A stretch of DNA of 27,199 nt, from positions 1-27,199 of the forward strand of contig DASTSN010000102.1 of assembly GCA_035760665.1 (NCBI GenBank), written 5' to 3'. The position numbers and the translations under genes were made by a program. Source of the DNA: DASTSN01 sp035760665. Lineage in GTDB: Bacteria; Bacteroidota; Bacteroidia; Chitinophagales; Chitinophagaceae. Each line of letters begins with the position of its first letter. The stretch's first letter is position 1. Below, piece after piece: positions 14,685 to 21,884 of the stretch. The notes beneath the pieces were generated by a model. It was not told where the DNA came from and did not search any database. It was given only the letters and a program-made list of their open reading frames with translations.

Positions 14685-16058
14685 ATGAAATTGATTTATA
14701 AAATAAAATGGGTGGTAGTTATTGCACTGGCTGTTTTCTTAGTTGCCTGTAACAATAGTAGTGATAAAGCTACAGTGATGTACACCTGTCCCATGCCGCA
14801 GGATTCTGTTTTCAGCGACAAGCCCGGTAAATGCCCCAAATGCGGTATGGATCTGGTGCTGATGGAAAACCATTCGGTGCATTCCGGCCATGAAATGACA
14901 GACAGCAGTATGGTAATAACCAAAGGATACACCTGTCCCATGCACCCACAGGTGCAAAGCGATACAGCAGGAAGCTGCCCCATTTGTGGCATGGAACTGG
15001 AAACAGTAAAATCACCCAATGAACCCAAAGCCGTTTCGCTGAATACTTTACTAAAGCCTTCCAACCAGCAGGTAATTGCCAATGTGCCAATGGTGCACAT
15101 GATGGCAAGGGAAGAAAATATAGAAATGGAATCCTACGGCTTTATCACATATGACACAAGACAGACTGGAATAATCTCTTCCAATTTTTCCGGCAGGATA
15201 GAAAAACTGTATGTGAAATACCGTTATCAGAAGATCAGCAAAGGACAACGTATCATGGACATCTATAGTCCTGAATTAATGACTGCACAGGAAAACCTCC
15301 TGTTTCTATTGAAAAATGACCCGGAGAACACTATGCTCATCAATGCATCCAGACAAAAATTGTATTTGCTGGGAATGGGCAACCAGCAAGTAAGCAATGT
15401 GATAAAAACCGGTAAACCATCTTACAAAGTTTCTGTATTCAGCAATTACAGTGGTCATATTCACGAAAGCAACAGCACGGGCATGGGCAACAATCAACCC
15501 GAAGCCATGCAGCAGTTGGCAGTTACTACAGAAGAATTATCAGTTAAAGAGGGTATGTATGTCCAGAAAGGTCAAAATATTTTTGCCGTGTATAATCCAA
15601 ACAGGGCATGGGCATTGCTGAACATTTTTACCGGGCAGGCTGCAATGGTTAAAGTTGGTAATAAGGTACGCATCACTCCCGAAACAAATCCGGCTGATGA
15701 TTTCAGGGCCTCGATCAGCTATATTGAACCGGTTTACCGGGAAGGAAGTAAAACAGTTACTGCAAGAGTTTATTTCGATAATTCAACCTACAAAATTCCA
15801 ATCGGCAGCCAGGTGAAAGCGACCATTTTTGCCGGTGACCGATCCGCCAACTGGCTGCCGGAAGAAGCAGTTTTATCCCTGGGCCTGGATAAAGTGGTTT
15901 TCGTAAGAACAGGAGAAGCATTTATGGCAAGAAAAATAGAAACTGGTATTACCAATAAACATCTGGTGCAGGTATTAAGCGGTTTGGAAAAGACAGAAGC
16001 CGTTGCTGCTAATGCACAATACCTCGTTGATAGTGAAAGTTTCATTAAAACAAATTAA
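14685..16058 (+). CDS. cusB: CusB-type RND adaptor with two N-terminal HMBD domains
   Basis: 457 aa lipoprotein: signal and lipobox VAC at C22. Two HMBD modules come first, at about 33-58 (YTCPMPQDSVFSDKPGKC...CGM) and 82-106 (YTCPMHPQVQSDTAGSC...CGM). The first has Pro in place of the usual His (CPMP, not CPMH). Then the membrane-fusion-protein body: IISSNFSGRIEKLYVKYRYQ (first lipoyl half), a helical hairpin (ELMTAQENLLFLLKND and following), YKVSVFSNYSGHIHESNS, TEELSVKEGMYVQKGQNIFA (second lipoyl half), beta-barrel and C-terminal VFVRTGEAFMARKIETGI. It bridges pump and channel and, through HMBD and Met residues, would deliver Cu/Ag. It is immediately followed by a second, different adaptor, which is unusual for a tripartite pump. 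Confidence 0.87.
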   Translation: MKLIYKIKWVVVIALAVFLVACNNSSDKATVMYTCPMPQDSVFSDKPGKCPKCGMDLVLMENHSVHSGHEMTDSSMVITKGYTCPMHPQVQSDTAGSCPICGMELETVKSPNEPKAVSLNTLLKPSNQQVIANVPMVHMMAREENIEMESYGFITYDTRQTGIISSNFSGRIEKLYVKYRYQKISKGQRIMDIYSPELMTAQENLLFLLKNDPENTMLINASRQKLYLLGMGNQQVSNVIKTGKPSYKVSVFSNYSGHIHESNSTGMGNNQPEAMQQLAVTTEELSVKEGMYVQKGQNIFAVYNPNRAWALLNIFTGQAAMVKVGNKVRITPETNPADDFRASISYIEPVYREGSKTVTARVYFDNSTYKIPIGSQVKATIFAGDRSANWLPEEAVLSLGLDKVVFVRTGEAFMARKIETGITNKHLVQVLSGLEKTEAVAANAQYLVDSESFIKTN

Positions 16059-16064
16059 GGAATT

Positions 16065-17273
16065 ATGAAAAAGTATTTGATAATTATTGCCTCACTTTTA
16101 TTTGTCTTTGCATCCTGCAAAAACAAGAAAACAACGGTAAATAAGGATGAGTATTACACTTGTAGTATGCACCCGCAGGTCATGCAGGATAAACCAGGCA
16201 ATTGCCCTATTTGTCATATGGAACTGATTGTTGCAAAAAGAACCAATACAGCAGCAGATGAAATATTGCTCAATGATGAACAAATTCGCTTGGGTAATAT
16301 TCAAACAGATACGATCCGTAATGGGATGATTGGAGATAAAGTGATTCTTACGGCTACCCTGAATACAGATGAAACAAAAGTAAACAGCATCAATGCCCGT
16401 ATCATGGGGCGCATAGACAGGTTATATTTTAAAAACATGGGTGATTATGTTTCAAAAGGTGCACACCTGTATGACTTGTACAGTGAGGAATTGAATAATG
16501 CAAAGCAGGAATACATTGTAGCAGTTGAAAAACAACAATCGCTTGATAATTCCATCATAGATTTTAACAGGCTGGTTCAAAGTGCAAAAACAAAATTGTT
16601 ATTATGGGGTATGAGTGATGCACAGGTGAATGAATTGACAAAAACAAAAAAAGCTTCTCCGCTAACTTCCTTTTACAGCAACGAGTCAGGATATATTACT
16701 GAACTGCCGGTGATGGAAGGACAGTACGTATCGGAAGGAAGCACCATAGTGAAGTTAGCCGACCTTTCTTCATTGTGGGCAGAAGCACAGGTATATACAT
16801 CACAACTGTCAGCCATAGACCTGAAAGGAACAGCCATTGTTCAGTTCCCGGATATACCCGGCAAAGAATGGAAAGGGAAAATAGAATTTGCCAATCCAGA
16901 AATTGTTTCAGACAGCAGGCTGAACCTGGTCCGTGTTTCCATACCTAATCCGGGAGGATTGCTTAAACCCGGAATGCCGGCTTATGTCAGCATTAAAAGT
17001 AAAGAACTGAATACACTCACACTTCCATCAGACGCAGTGCTCCGGGATGGTAAAATGAATATAGTTTGGGTGCAGTCCGGCAAAAACAGTTATAAGATGA
17101 AAATGGTACAAACCGGTTTGGAAAGCGGCGACAGGCTGGAAATAAAATCGGGGTTACAAAATGGTGATGTGGTGGTTACGAGAGGCGCATATTTATTAAA
17201 CAGCGAATTTGTATTTAAGAAAGGCGGTAATACAATGGCAGGAATGGAAGGCATGGATATGAGTTCACATTAA
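16065..17273 (+). CDS. cusB: Second CusB-type RND adaptor with one N-terminal HMBD domain
   Basis: 402 aa lipoprotein with lipobox ASC at C18. One HMBD at residues 31-55 reads YTCSMHPQVMQDKPGNC, then CHMEL, with His in place of Gly in the usual C-G-M. The body is again adaptor-like: INARIMGRIDRLYFKNMGDY, a helical hairpin (ELNNAKQEYIVAVEKQQSLD), YSNESGYITELPVMEGQYVSEG, LWAEAQVYTSQLSAIDLKGT, and C-terminal LKPGMPAYVSIKSKEL and VVTRGAYLLNSEF. The Met-rich end (GGNTMAGMEGMDMSSH) could bind Cu(I). It differs in sequence from the adaptor six bases upstream, so this is not a recent duplication. A single pump may use both adaptors in one complex (E. coli CusB packs as pairs), or the two may replace each other. 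Confidence 0.87.
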   Translation: MKKYLIIIASLLFVFASCKNKKTTVNKDEYYTCSMHPQVMQDKPGNCPICHMELIVAKRTNTAADEILLNDEQIRLGNIQTDTIRNGMIGDKVILTATLNTDETKVNSINARIMGRIDRLYFKNMGDYVSKGAHLYDLYSEELNNAKQEYIVAVEKQQSLDNSIIDFNRLVQSAKTKLLLWGMSDAQVNELTKTKKASPLTSFYSNESGYITELPVMEGQYVSEGSTIVKLADLSSLWAEAQVYTSQLSAIDLKGTAIVQFPDIPGKEWKGKIEFANPEIVSDSRLNLVRVSIPNPGGLLKPGMPAYVSIKSKELNTLTLPSDAVLRDGKMNIVWVQSGKNSYKMKMVQTGLESGDRLEIKSGLQNGDVVVTRGAYLLNSEFVFKKGGNTMAGMEGMDMSSH

Positions 17274-17282
17274 GAAAGAAAA

Positions 17283-17759
17283 ATGAAATATTTACCTAAA
17301 TCAAAATGGAAAAAAGCAGGATTGATATTGCTGCTGATATTTGTTTTGATTCAATTCTATCCAAGACCAAGAAAAAATATTTCATCTGTACAAAGCAGTA
17401 ATTCGATTGAACAACTATATCCCATACAGGATTCCATATTACAGGTTTTAAAAGCAGCATGTTATGATTGCCACAGCAACAATACAAACTACCCCTGGTA
17501 TAGTAATATACAGCCCGCTGCATGGTTTCTGAACAGGCATATAATTGAGGGAAAGGCAGAATTGAATTTTGATGAGTTTGGAGCTTATTCAAAAAGAAGG
17601 CAGCAAAGCAAGTTGAAGGCTATAGTCAATCAGGTTAAAGATGGAGAAATGCCTTTGACTTCTTATAAACTGCTGCATAAAAAGGCAAGACTGTCTGGCA
17701 AAGAACGCAGTATGATAACAAAATGGTTCATGGAAAAATATGATGCCAGTAGAAATTGA
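17283..17759 (+). CDS. Haem_bd-family membrane-anchored protein with CxxCH
   Basis: 158 aa. One N-terminal membrane anchor (about residues 12-24, GLILLLIFVLIQF) is followed by a periplasmic domain with CYDCHSNNTNYPWYSN (60-75), the C-x-x-C-H motif for covalent haem, together with the WYSNIQPAAWFLNRHI segment and the C-terminal MPLTSYKLLHKKARLSGKER segment, the usual plan of Bacteroidota haem_bd (haem-binding domain) proteins. It would carry one c-type haem outside the cytoplasmic membrane. The role in a copper operon is not established; possible links are redox state of copper or cytochrome protection. Gaps of 9 and 11 bases to neighbours show that it is in the operon. Confidence 0.8.
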   Translation: MKYLPKSKWKKAGLILLLIFVLIQFYPRPRKNISSVQSSNSIEQLYPIQDSILQVLKAACYDCHSNNTNYPWYSNIQPAAWFLNRHIIEGKAELNFDEFGAYSKRRQQSKLKAIVNQVKDGEMPLTSYKLLHKKARLSGKERSMITKWFMEKYDASRN

Positions 17760-17770
17760 ATTGACACAAC

Positions 17771-18310
17771 ATGGAGAAACAAAATAAAACGACAAATTGG
17801 TTTGTCATTACCGGTGGGCCCAGCACTGGGAAAACAACTGTCATAAACCTGCTAACGGAAAGAGGTTATAAAACCACTATTGAACATGCAAGGCATTATA
17901 TAGACACAATGAAAGAAGAAGGAAGAACTGTTGAAGAGATCAGGGCAAATAAAAGAAAATTTCAGTTAGGGGTATTAGATATGCAGATTGAACAGGAGGC
18001 CGAATTGTCGCCTTCAGAGACTGTTTTTCTTGACCGGGCTATCCCCGATGCAATGGCTTATTACCGTTTTTTGAATCTCGAATATGATAAAATATTACTT
18101 GGTGCAATGAAGGCAGTATCCTATAAAAAAATATTTATTCTTGACAGGCTGCCTTTTGTAAATGATTATGCAAGAACAGAAGATGAACAGGCACAAAAAC
18201 TAATTCACCAGTTAATTATAGAAGTATATCAGTCATTAGAATTTCCAGTTGTTTTTGTACCGGTAATCAGCCCCGATGAAAGAGTGGAATTTATATTAAA
18301 GAACATGTAA
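17771..18310 (+). CDS. Small AAA-type P-loop ATPase (AAA_28-like)
   Basis: 179 aa soluble protein. Walker A is GGPSTGKTT (15-23); ETVFLDRAIPDAMAYYRF (about 83-100) carries the LDR-P-D region of AAA_28-type nucleoside-kinase-like enzymes, followed by YKKIFILDRLPFVNDYART and the C-terminal FPVVFVPVISPDERVEFIL. This family is related to NadR-type ribosylnicotinamide kinases and to thymidylate-kinase-like folds, and its small-molecule or protein target is unknown to me. The gene lies inside the copper operon with gaps of 11 and 11 bases, between the haem_bd and the P-type ATPase genes, which suggests co-expression but does not explain why a P-loop kinase-like protein is needed there. Confidence 0.7.
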   Translation: MEKQNKTTNWFVITGGPSTGKTTVINLLTERGYKTTIEHARHYIDTMKEEGRTVEEIRANKRKFQLGVLDMQIEQEAELSPSETVFLDRAIPDAMAYYRFLNLEYDKILLGAMKAVSYKKIFILDRLPFVNDYARTEDEQAQKLIHQLIIEVYQSLEFPVVFVPVISPDERVEFILKNM

Positions 18311-18321
18311 AATAAGTTATC

Positions 18322-20421
18322 ATGGATCATAGCAAACACGAACATCATCAACAGCAGGAAATGGATTACAGTAAAATGAATCATTCCAATCTGCCTGACG
18401 ACAAGGCAGGAATGGATCATAGTAAAATGCAGCACGACCACGGCAGCATACCGATGGGTATGGCAGGCCACGACCATCACAAAATGATGATAGCCGATTT
18501 TAAAAAACGGTTTTGGGTAAGCCTTATTCTTACTATACCCGTATTGATATTATCACCGATGATACAAGGTTTTTTTGGATATAGCTTATCAGTGCCAGGC
18601 AATCCCTACGTATTAATGGCTCTTTCATCTGTAATTTATTTCTGGGGCGGCTGGCCTTTCCTGAAAGGTTTCATTACCGAAATTAAACAGAAAGGTCCGG
18701 GTATGATGACCCTGATTGCAATGGCTATTTCTGTCGCCTATTTTTACAGCACAGCAACTGTTTTCGGATTAAAAGGAATGGATTTTTTCTGGGAACTGGC
18801 TACATTGATTGTGATTATGCTCTTAGGCCATTGGCTTGAAATGAAATCTGTATTAGGGGCATCCAAAGCCCTGCAATTATTAGTTAGCATGATGCCTGCC
18901 GAAGCACACCGGGTAAAGTCAGATGGACAGGTGGAAGATATAAAGCTGGAAGCATTAAAGAAGGAAGATATTATACTGATCAAGCCCGGTGAAAAAGTAC
19001 CTGCTGATGGGATTATTGTAGAAGGCAGTAGTTACTTAAACGAATCCATGCTCACAGGAGAATCAAAACCTGTAAAGAAAGAGAAAGAAAACAAAGTGAT
19101 TGGAGGCTCTATAAATGGTAACGGCTCTTTGAAGATAAAAGTGGAACATACAGGGAAAGACAGTTACCTGAACAAAGTGATTAAGCTGGTAGAAGAAGCG
19201 CAGAAAGCAAAATCCAAAATGCAGAACTTCAGCGACAGGGCTGCCAAATGGCTTACCTATATTGCTTTATCGGTAGGTTTTGGAACATTGGCTGTTTGGC
19301 TGATAGCAGGATATCCATTTGTTTTTGCATTGGAGCGTATGGTAACAGTAATGGTAATCGCCTGTCCACATGCGTTGGGTTTGGCCATTCCATTGGTAGT
19401 AGCCATCTCAACAGCAGTATCGGCACAAAACGGTTTATTAATTCGTAACAGAACGGCTTTTGAAGAATCAAGAAAAATTACAGCACTCCTGTTTGACAAG
19501 ACAGGAACATTAACAACCGGCGTTTTTGGTGTTACCAGATTTGAGTCTGTTAATACTGAATTTTCAAAAGATGAAATATTGAGATTAGCGAGTGCTTTGG
19601 AACAAACATCAGAGCATCCTATTGCTGTAGGTATAATCAATAAAGTAAAAGAACACAAAGTTAACATTCCCAAAGCTGAAAAATTTAATGCCATTACAGG
19701 CAAAGGTGTTGAAGCAATGGTAGAGGGGAAATCAGTAAAAGTGGTAAGCCCCGGATATCTAAAAGATAAAAATCTGACCATTCCTGAAGGAGCTTATTCA
19801 AGCAAAGCAGAAACTGTTGTTTTTGTTTTAGTTGATGATAAGTTGACAGGATACATTGCATTGGCAGATGCGATAAGGCCCGAAAGTGCAGAAGCAATCC
19901 AGGTGTTTAAAAAGAATGGAATTAAAGTATTGATGGCAACCGGAGATAATGAAACCGTGGCCAAAGCCGTATCTGATGAATTGAAATTGGATGGATATTA
20001 TTCAGAAGTGTTACCGCACCAGAAAGTGGAGATTGTAAAAGAATTGCAAAGCAAAGGTGAGTTTGTTGCCATGACTGGTGATGGTGTGAATGATGCACCA
20101 GCTTTAGCACAATCGGATGTGGGTATTGCAGTAGGTTCTGGTACGGATGTAGCAGCAGAAACCGCCGATATTATTTTGGTAAACAGTAATCCAAAAGACA
20201 TTGCAAATCTTATTTTATTTGGCAAAGCAACCTATAAAAAGATGGTGCAGAACCTGGTTTGGGCAACAGCGTATAACAGCTTCGCCATTCCATTGGCAGC
20301 CGGTGTATTATATAAAGCAGGGTTTGTTTTAGGTCCGGCTGTCGGCGCCGTTTTCATGAGTCTCAGCACCATTATTGTAGCGATAAACGCACAACTTTTG
20401 AAAACCAAATTGAATAAATAA
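18322..20421 (+). CDS. copB: P1B-3-type copper-transporting ATPase (CopB-like, CPH motif)
   Basis: 699 aa. The N-terminal 60 residues are a His/Met/Asp-rich metal tail with repeats of MDHSK or MDYSK and HDHGS, with no HMA domain. Membrane helices follow, then the actuator motif SMLTGESKPV, the translocation motif C348-P-H350, the phosphorylation site D392-K-T-G-T, SEHPIAVGI (the HP motif) and the hinge MTGDGVNDAP (584-593). CPH with a His-rich tail defines the P1B-3 (CopB) group, which exports Cu to the periplasm. Other motifs (VMIACPHALGLAIPL, YNSFAIPLAAGVLY near the end) are intact. It is in the same operon as the Cus-type pump (11-base gap upstream, 14 downstream), so cytoplasmic and periplasmic export steps would be expressed together. 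Confidence 0.92.
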   Translation: MDHSKHEHHQQQEMDYSKMNHSNLPDDKAGMDHSKMQHDHGSIPMGMAGHDHHKMMIADFKKRFWVSLILTIPVLILSPMIQGFFGYSLSVPGNPYVLMALSSVIYFWGGWPFLKGFITEIKQKGPGMMTLIAMAISVAYFYSTATVFGLKGMDFFWELATLIVIMLLGHWLEMKSVLGASKALQLLVSMMPAEAHRVKSDGQVEDIKLEALKKEDIILIKPGEKVPADGIIVEGSSYLNESMLTGESKPVKKEKENKVIGGSINGNGSLKIKVEHTGKDSYLNKVIKLVEEAQKAKSKMQNFSDRAAKWLTYIALSVGFGTLAVWLIAGYPFVFALERMVTVMVIACPHALGLAIPLVVAISTAVSAQNGLLIRNRTAFEESRKITALLFDKTGTLTTGVFGVTRFESVNTEFSKDEILRLASALEQTSEHPIAVGIINKVKEHKVNIPKAEKFNAITGKGVEAMVEGKSVKVVSPGYLKDKNLTIPEGAYSSKAETVVFVLVDDKLTGYIALADAIRPESAEAIQVFKKNGIKVLMATGDNETVAKAVSDELKLDGYYSEVLPHQKVEIVKELQSKGEFVAMTGDGVNDAPALAQSDVGIAVGSGTDVAAETADIILVNSNPKDIANLILFGKATYKKMVQNLVWATAYNSFAIPLAAGVLYKAGFVLGPAVGAVFMSLSTIIVAINAQLLKTKLNK

Positions 20422-20435
20422 TAAAACAAACGACT

Positions 20436-20882
20436 ATGAGTTACAAAAAGTTTTCAGTAATGATGATTATTTCATTCATCATAATGTATGGTGTCATGTT
20501 CTTAAACATTACCCGGCTTGATTATTTTTATGTTAGCGTCACCCGTATTTATATGGCTTTGCTGATGATCTCCCCAATGGCCGTCGTAATGATGCTGATG
20601 ATGCGGAAAATGTACCCCAGCAAAAAAATAAATACCGGGATCATCATATCTGCCCTTATTGCATTTATGGTAACCTTAGCTGGATTACGGACACAAACAC
20701 CTATAGGCGACGTGCAATACATGAAAGCGATGATACCGCACCACTCTTCTGCCATATTAACCAGCGAAAAAGCCAATATAAAAGACCCAGAAGTAAGAAG
20801 ATTAGCAGATGGAATAATTGAATCGCAGAAAAGGGAAATTGCTGAAATGAAAGCCCTCATTCAGAAATTAGAAAATAGGTAG
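20436..20882 (+). CDS. DUF305 membrane protein
   Basis: 148 aa. Three hydrophobic segments precede the soluble part (FSVMMIISFIIMYGVMFL, YMALLMISPMAVVMMLMMRK, NTGIIISALIAFMVTLAGL). The C-terminal part is a DUF305 domain: QYMKAMIPHHSSAILTSEKA (about 95-114), then VRRLADGIIESQKREIAEM. The paired H102-H103, with Met 97 and 99, is the conserved core of DUF305 and suits copper binding. DUF305 proteins are often found in copper clusters in bacteria; the role is not firmly known. It is the last gene of the tightly packed operon, 14 bases after the ATPase. After it no strong terminator is seen, but a 400-base gene-poor gap follows. Confidence 0.85.
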   Translation: MSYKKFSVMMIISFIIMYGVMFLNITRLDYFYVSVTRIYMALLMISPMAVVMMLMMRKMYPSKKINTGIIISALIAFMVTLAGLRTQTPIGDVQYMKAMIPHHSSAILTSEKANIKDPEVRRLADGIIESQKREIAEMKALIQKLENR

Positions 20883-21290
20883 TCGGAAAACATTCTAAAA
20901 ATAAAATGAATGTCATCAACAAAACAGCTTCTTTACTAATACTTGCTTCCGGAAGAAGTTTTAAACAAACCATACGTATTGATGAAGGCCAACCCGTAGA
21001 AAGAATAGATATTTTTATGTTTTATCCTGTAGCAAGGTTGTGAGCTGGAAAGAAGGTTTATCCGTCAATGTTTTTATAAATATTCCCCTGAGGGAACAAG
21101 TAAGCAGCGGTAATGAGGGTATCATTTTCTGGATCCATATCCAGCGATTTGCCCTAACGGACTGAAAATAATAGAAATAAACTATCGGAAATCAGGCTTT
21201 GGATTTACGTTTGTCATGCATCCCTGTTTCCTTTTTAAAACTAATAGGGATAAGGATTTGAAGCGAAAACCCTTACTTTTGCAACACAAG
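20883..21290 (+). other. Gene-poor gap with a possible broken small gene
   Basis: A 45-codon frame starts at ATG 20906 (MNVINKTASLLILASGRSFK, and onward to MFYPVARL) and stops at TGA 21041-21043. A second frame overlapping the end reads VVSWKEGLSVNVFINIPLRE, then QVSSGNEGIIFWIHIQRFAL, ending at TGA about 21164-21166. Together they could be one gene of about 85 codons with a frameshift near 21038, beginning with a signal-like hydrophobic stretch. I do not recognise the family. The rest of the gap, to 21290, holds the promoter element for the next gene. Confidence 0.3.
21274..21281 (+). promoter_or_regulatory. Bacteroidota -7 promoter element before the Cys-rich protein gene of the second cluster
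   Basis: TACTTTTG matches TAnnTTTG and is followed by CAACA, as at 6854. TTTG at 21257-21260 is only 13 bases upstream, shorter than the normal spacing. The element supports ATG 21291 as the start, with a leader of a few bases. Confidence 0.5.
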
Positions 21291-21614
21291 ATGCGTTCAA
21301 TAGCATTCATATTGGCAATTATCGTACTGGCACTCAGTTTTGTACCATGTGCTGATAGTAGTTATTCTATAAAATCCGGAAAGGTAAAAGCCGAATTGAC
21401 AAAAGGGCCTTCACAGGATAATGATATGGGCCATAAAGATGCCTGTTCTCCCTTTTGTCAATGTTCCTGCTGCGCCGGATTTACAATTAATCACATCTAC
21501 AAATCAACTGACGGAATTAGCATCCTTACGGAAAAAAAATTGTTTTCTCACTTACCCACTGATATTGCCGATATTTCATTGCCAATCTGGCAACCCCCTA
21601 AGTTGAAATCATAA
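21291..21614 (+). CDS. Small secreted Cys-rich protein (DUF6660-like)
   Basis: 107 aa from ATG 21291. An in-frame ATG at 21216 would add 25 residues of basic sequence before the signal peptide and would place the -7 promoter element inside the gene, so 21291 was chosen. MRSIAFILAIIVLALSFVPC is a Sec signal. The mature part has a Cys cluster CSPFCQCSCCAGFT and an earlier His (MGHKDACSP). This is the layout of Bacteroidota proteins I know as DUF6660, found next to CzcA-type pumps. Metal binding in the periplasm is inferred from the five clustered Cys; no enzymatic motif is present. The gap to the next gene is 72 bases. Confidence 0.7.
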   Translation: MRSIAFILAIIVLALSFVPCADSSYSIKSGKVKAELTKGPSQDNDMGHKDACSPFCQCSCCAGFTINHIYKSTDGISILTEKKLFSHLPTDIADISLPIWQPPKLKS

Positions 21615-21633
21615 GATCCCTTCTTAATTACTT

Positions 21634-21672
21634 GCAGAATTATAGACTTCTGCTTACTTCCATTTTTTAGCA
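21634..21672 (+). terminator. Weak possible terminator after the Cys-rich protein gene
   Basis: GCAGAA (21634-21639) can pair with TTCTGC (21648-21653) around an eight-base loop, and a T run (TTTTTT) follows about 10 bases later. The stem is short and the T run is distant, so it may only attenuate transcription into the pump genes. Confidence 0.25.
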
Positions 21673-21686
21673 ATAAAGATATAGGT

Positions 21687-21881
21687 ATGGCTAAGTCAAA
21701 ACCGCCCCGCAGAAAAATGCAGCGGCTGAGACAAGTTTACGGAGATGTAAAAACTCCAGGAAAACCCAAATGGATGTGGGTTGCAAGATTAATTACAATA
21801 ATTCTGCTATCGATTTTCATGCTGATAGCTATAGCAGGAATCATGATAAAATACTATCGTTTCATATCAAATCATAAATAA
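21687..21881 (+). CDS. 64-aa single-pass membrane protein before the CzcA-type pump
   Basis: A small protein with a strongly basic front (AKSKPPRRKMQRLRQVYGD) and one membrane helix (about residues 31-55, VARLITIILLSIFMLIAIAG), ending IKYYRFISNHK. By the positive-inside rule the front is cytoplasmic. I do not recognise a family. It stops three bases before the start of the fused pump gene, so the two are very probably co-translated, and it may be a small auxiliary subunit like those known for some RND pumps. The start ATG at 21687 is the only one in frame that covers the basic region. Confidence 0.6.
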   Translation: MAKSKPPRRKMQRLRQVYGDVKTPGKPKWMWVARLITIILLSIFMLIAIAGIMIKYYRFISNHK

Positions 21882-21884
21882 GAT

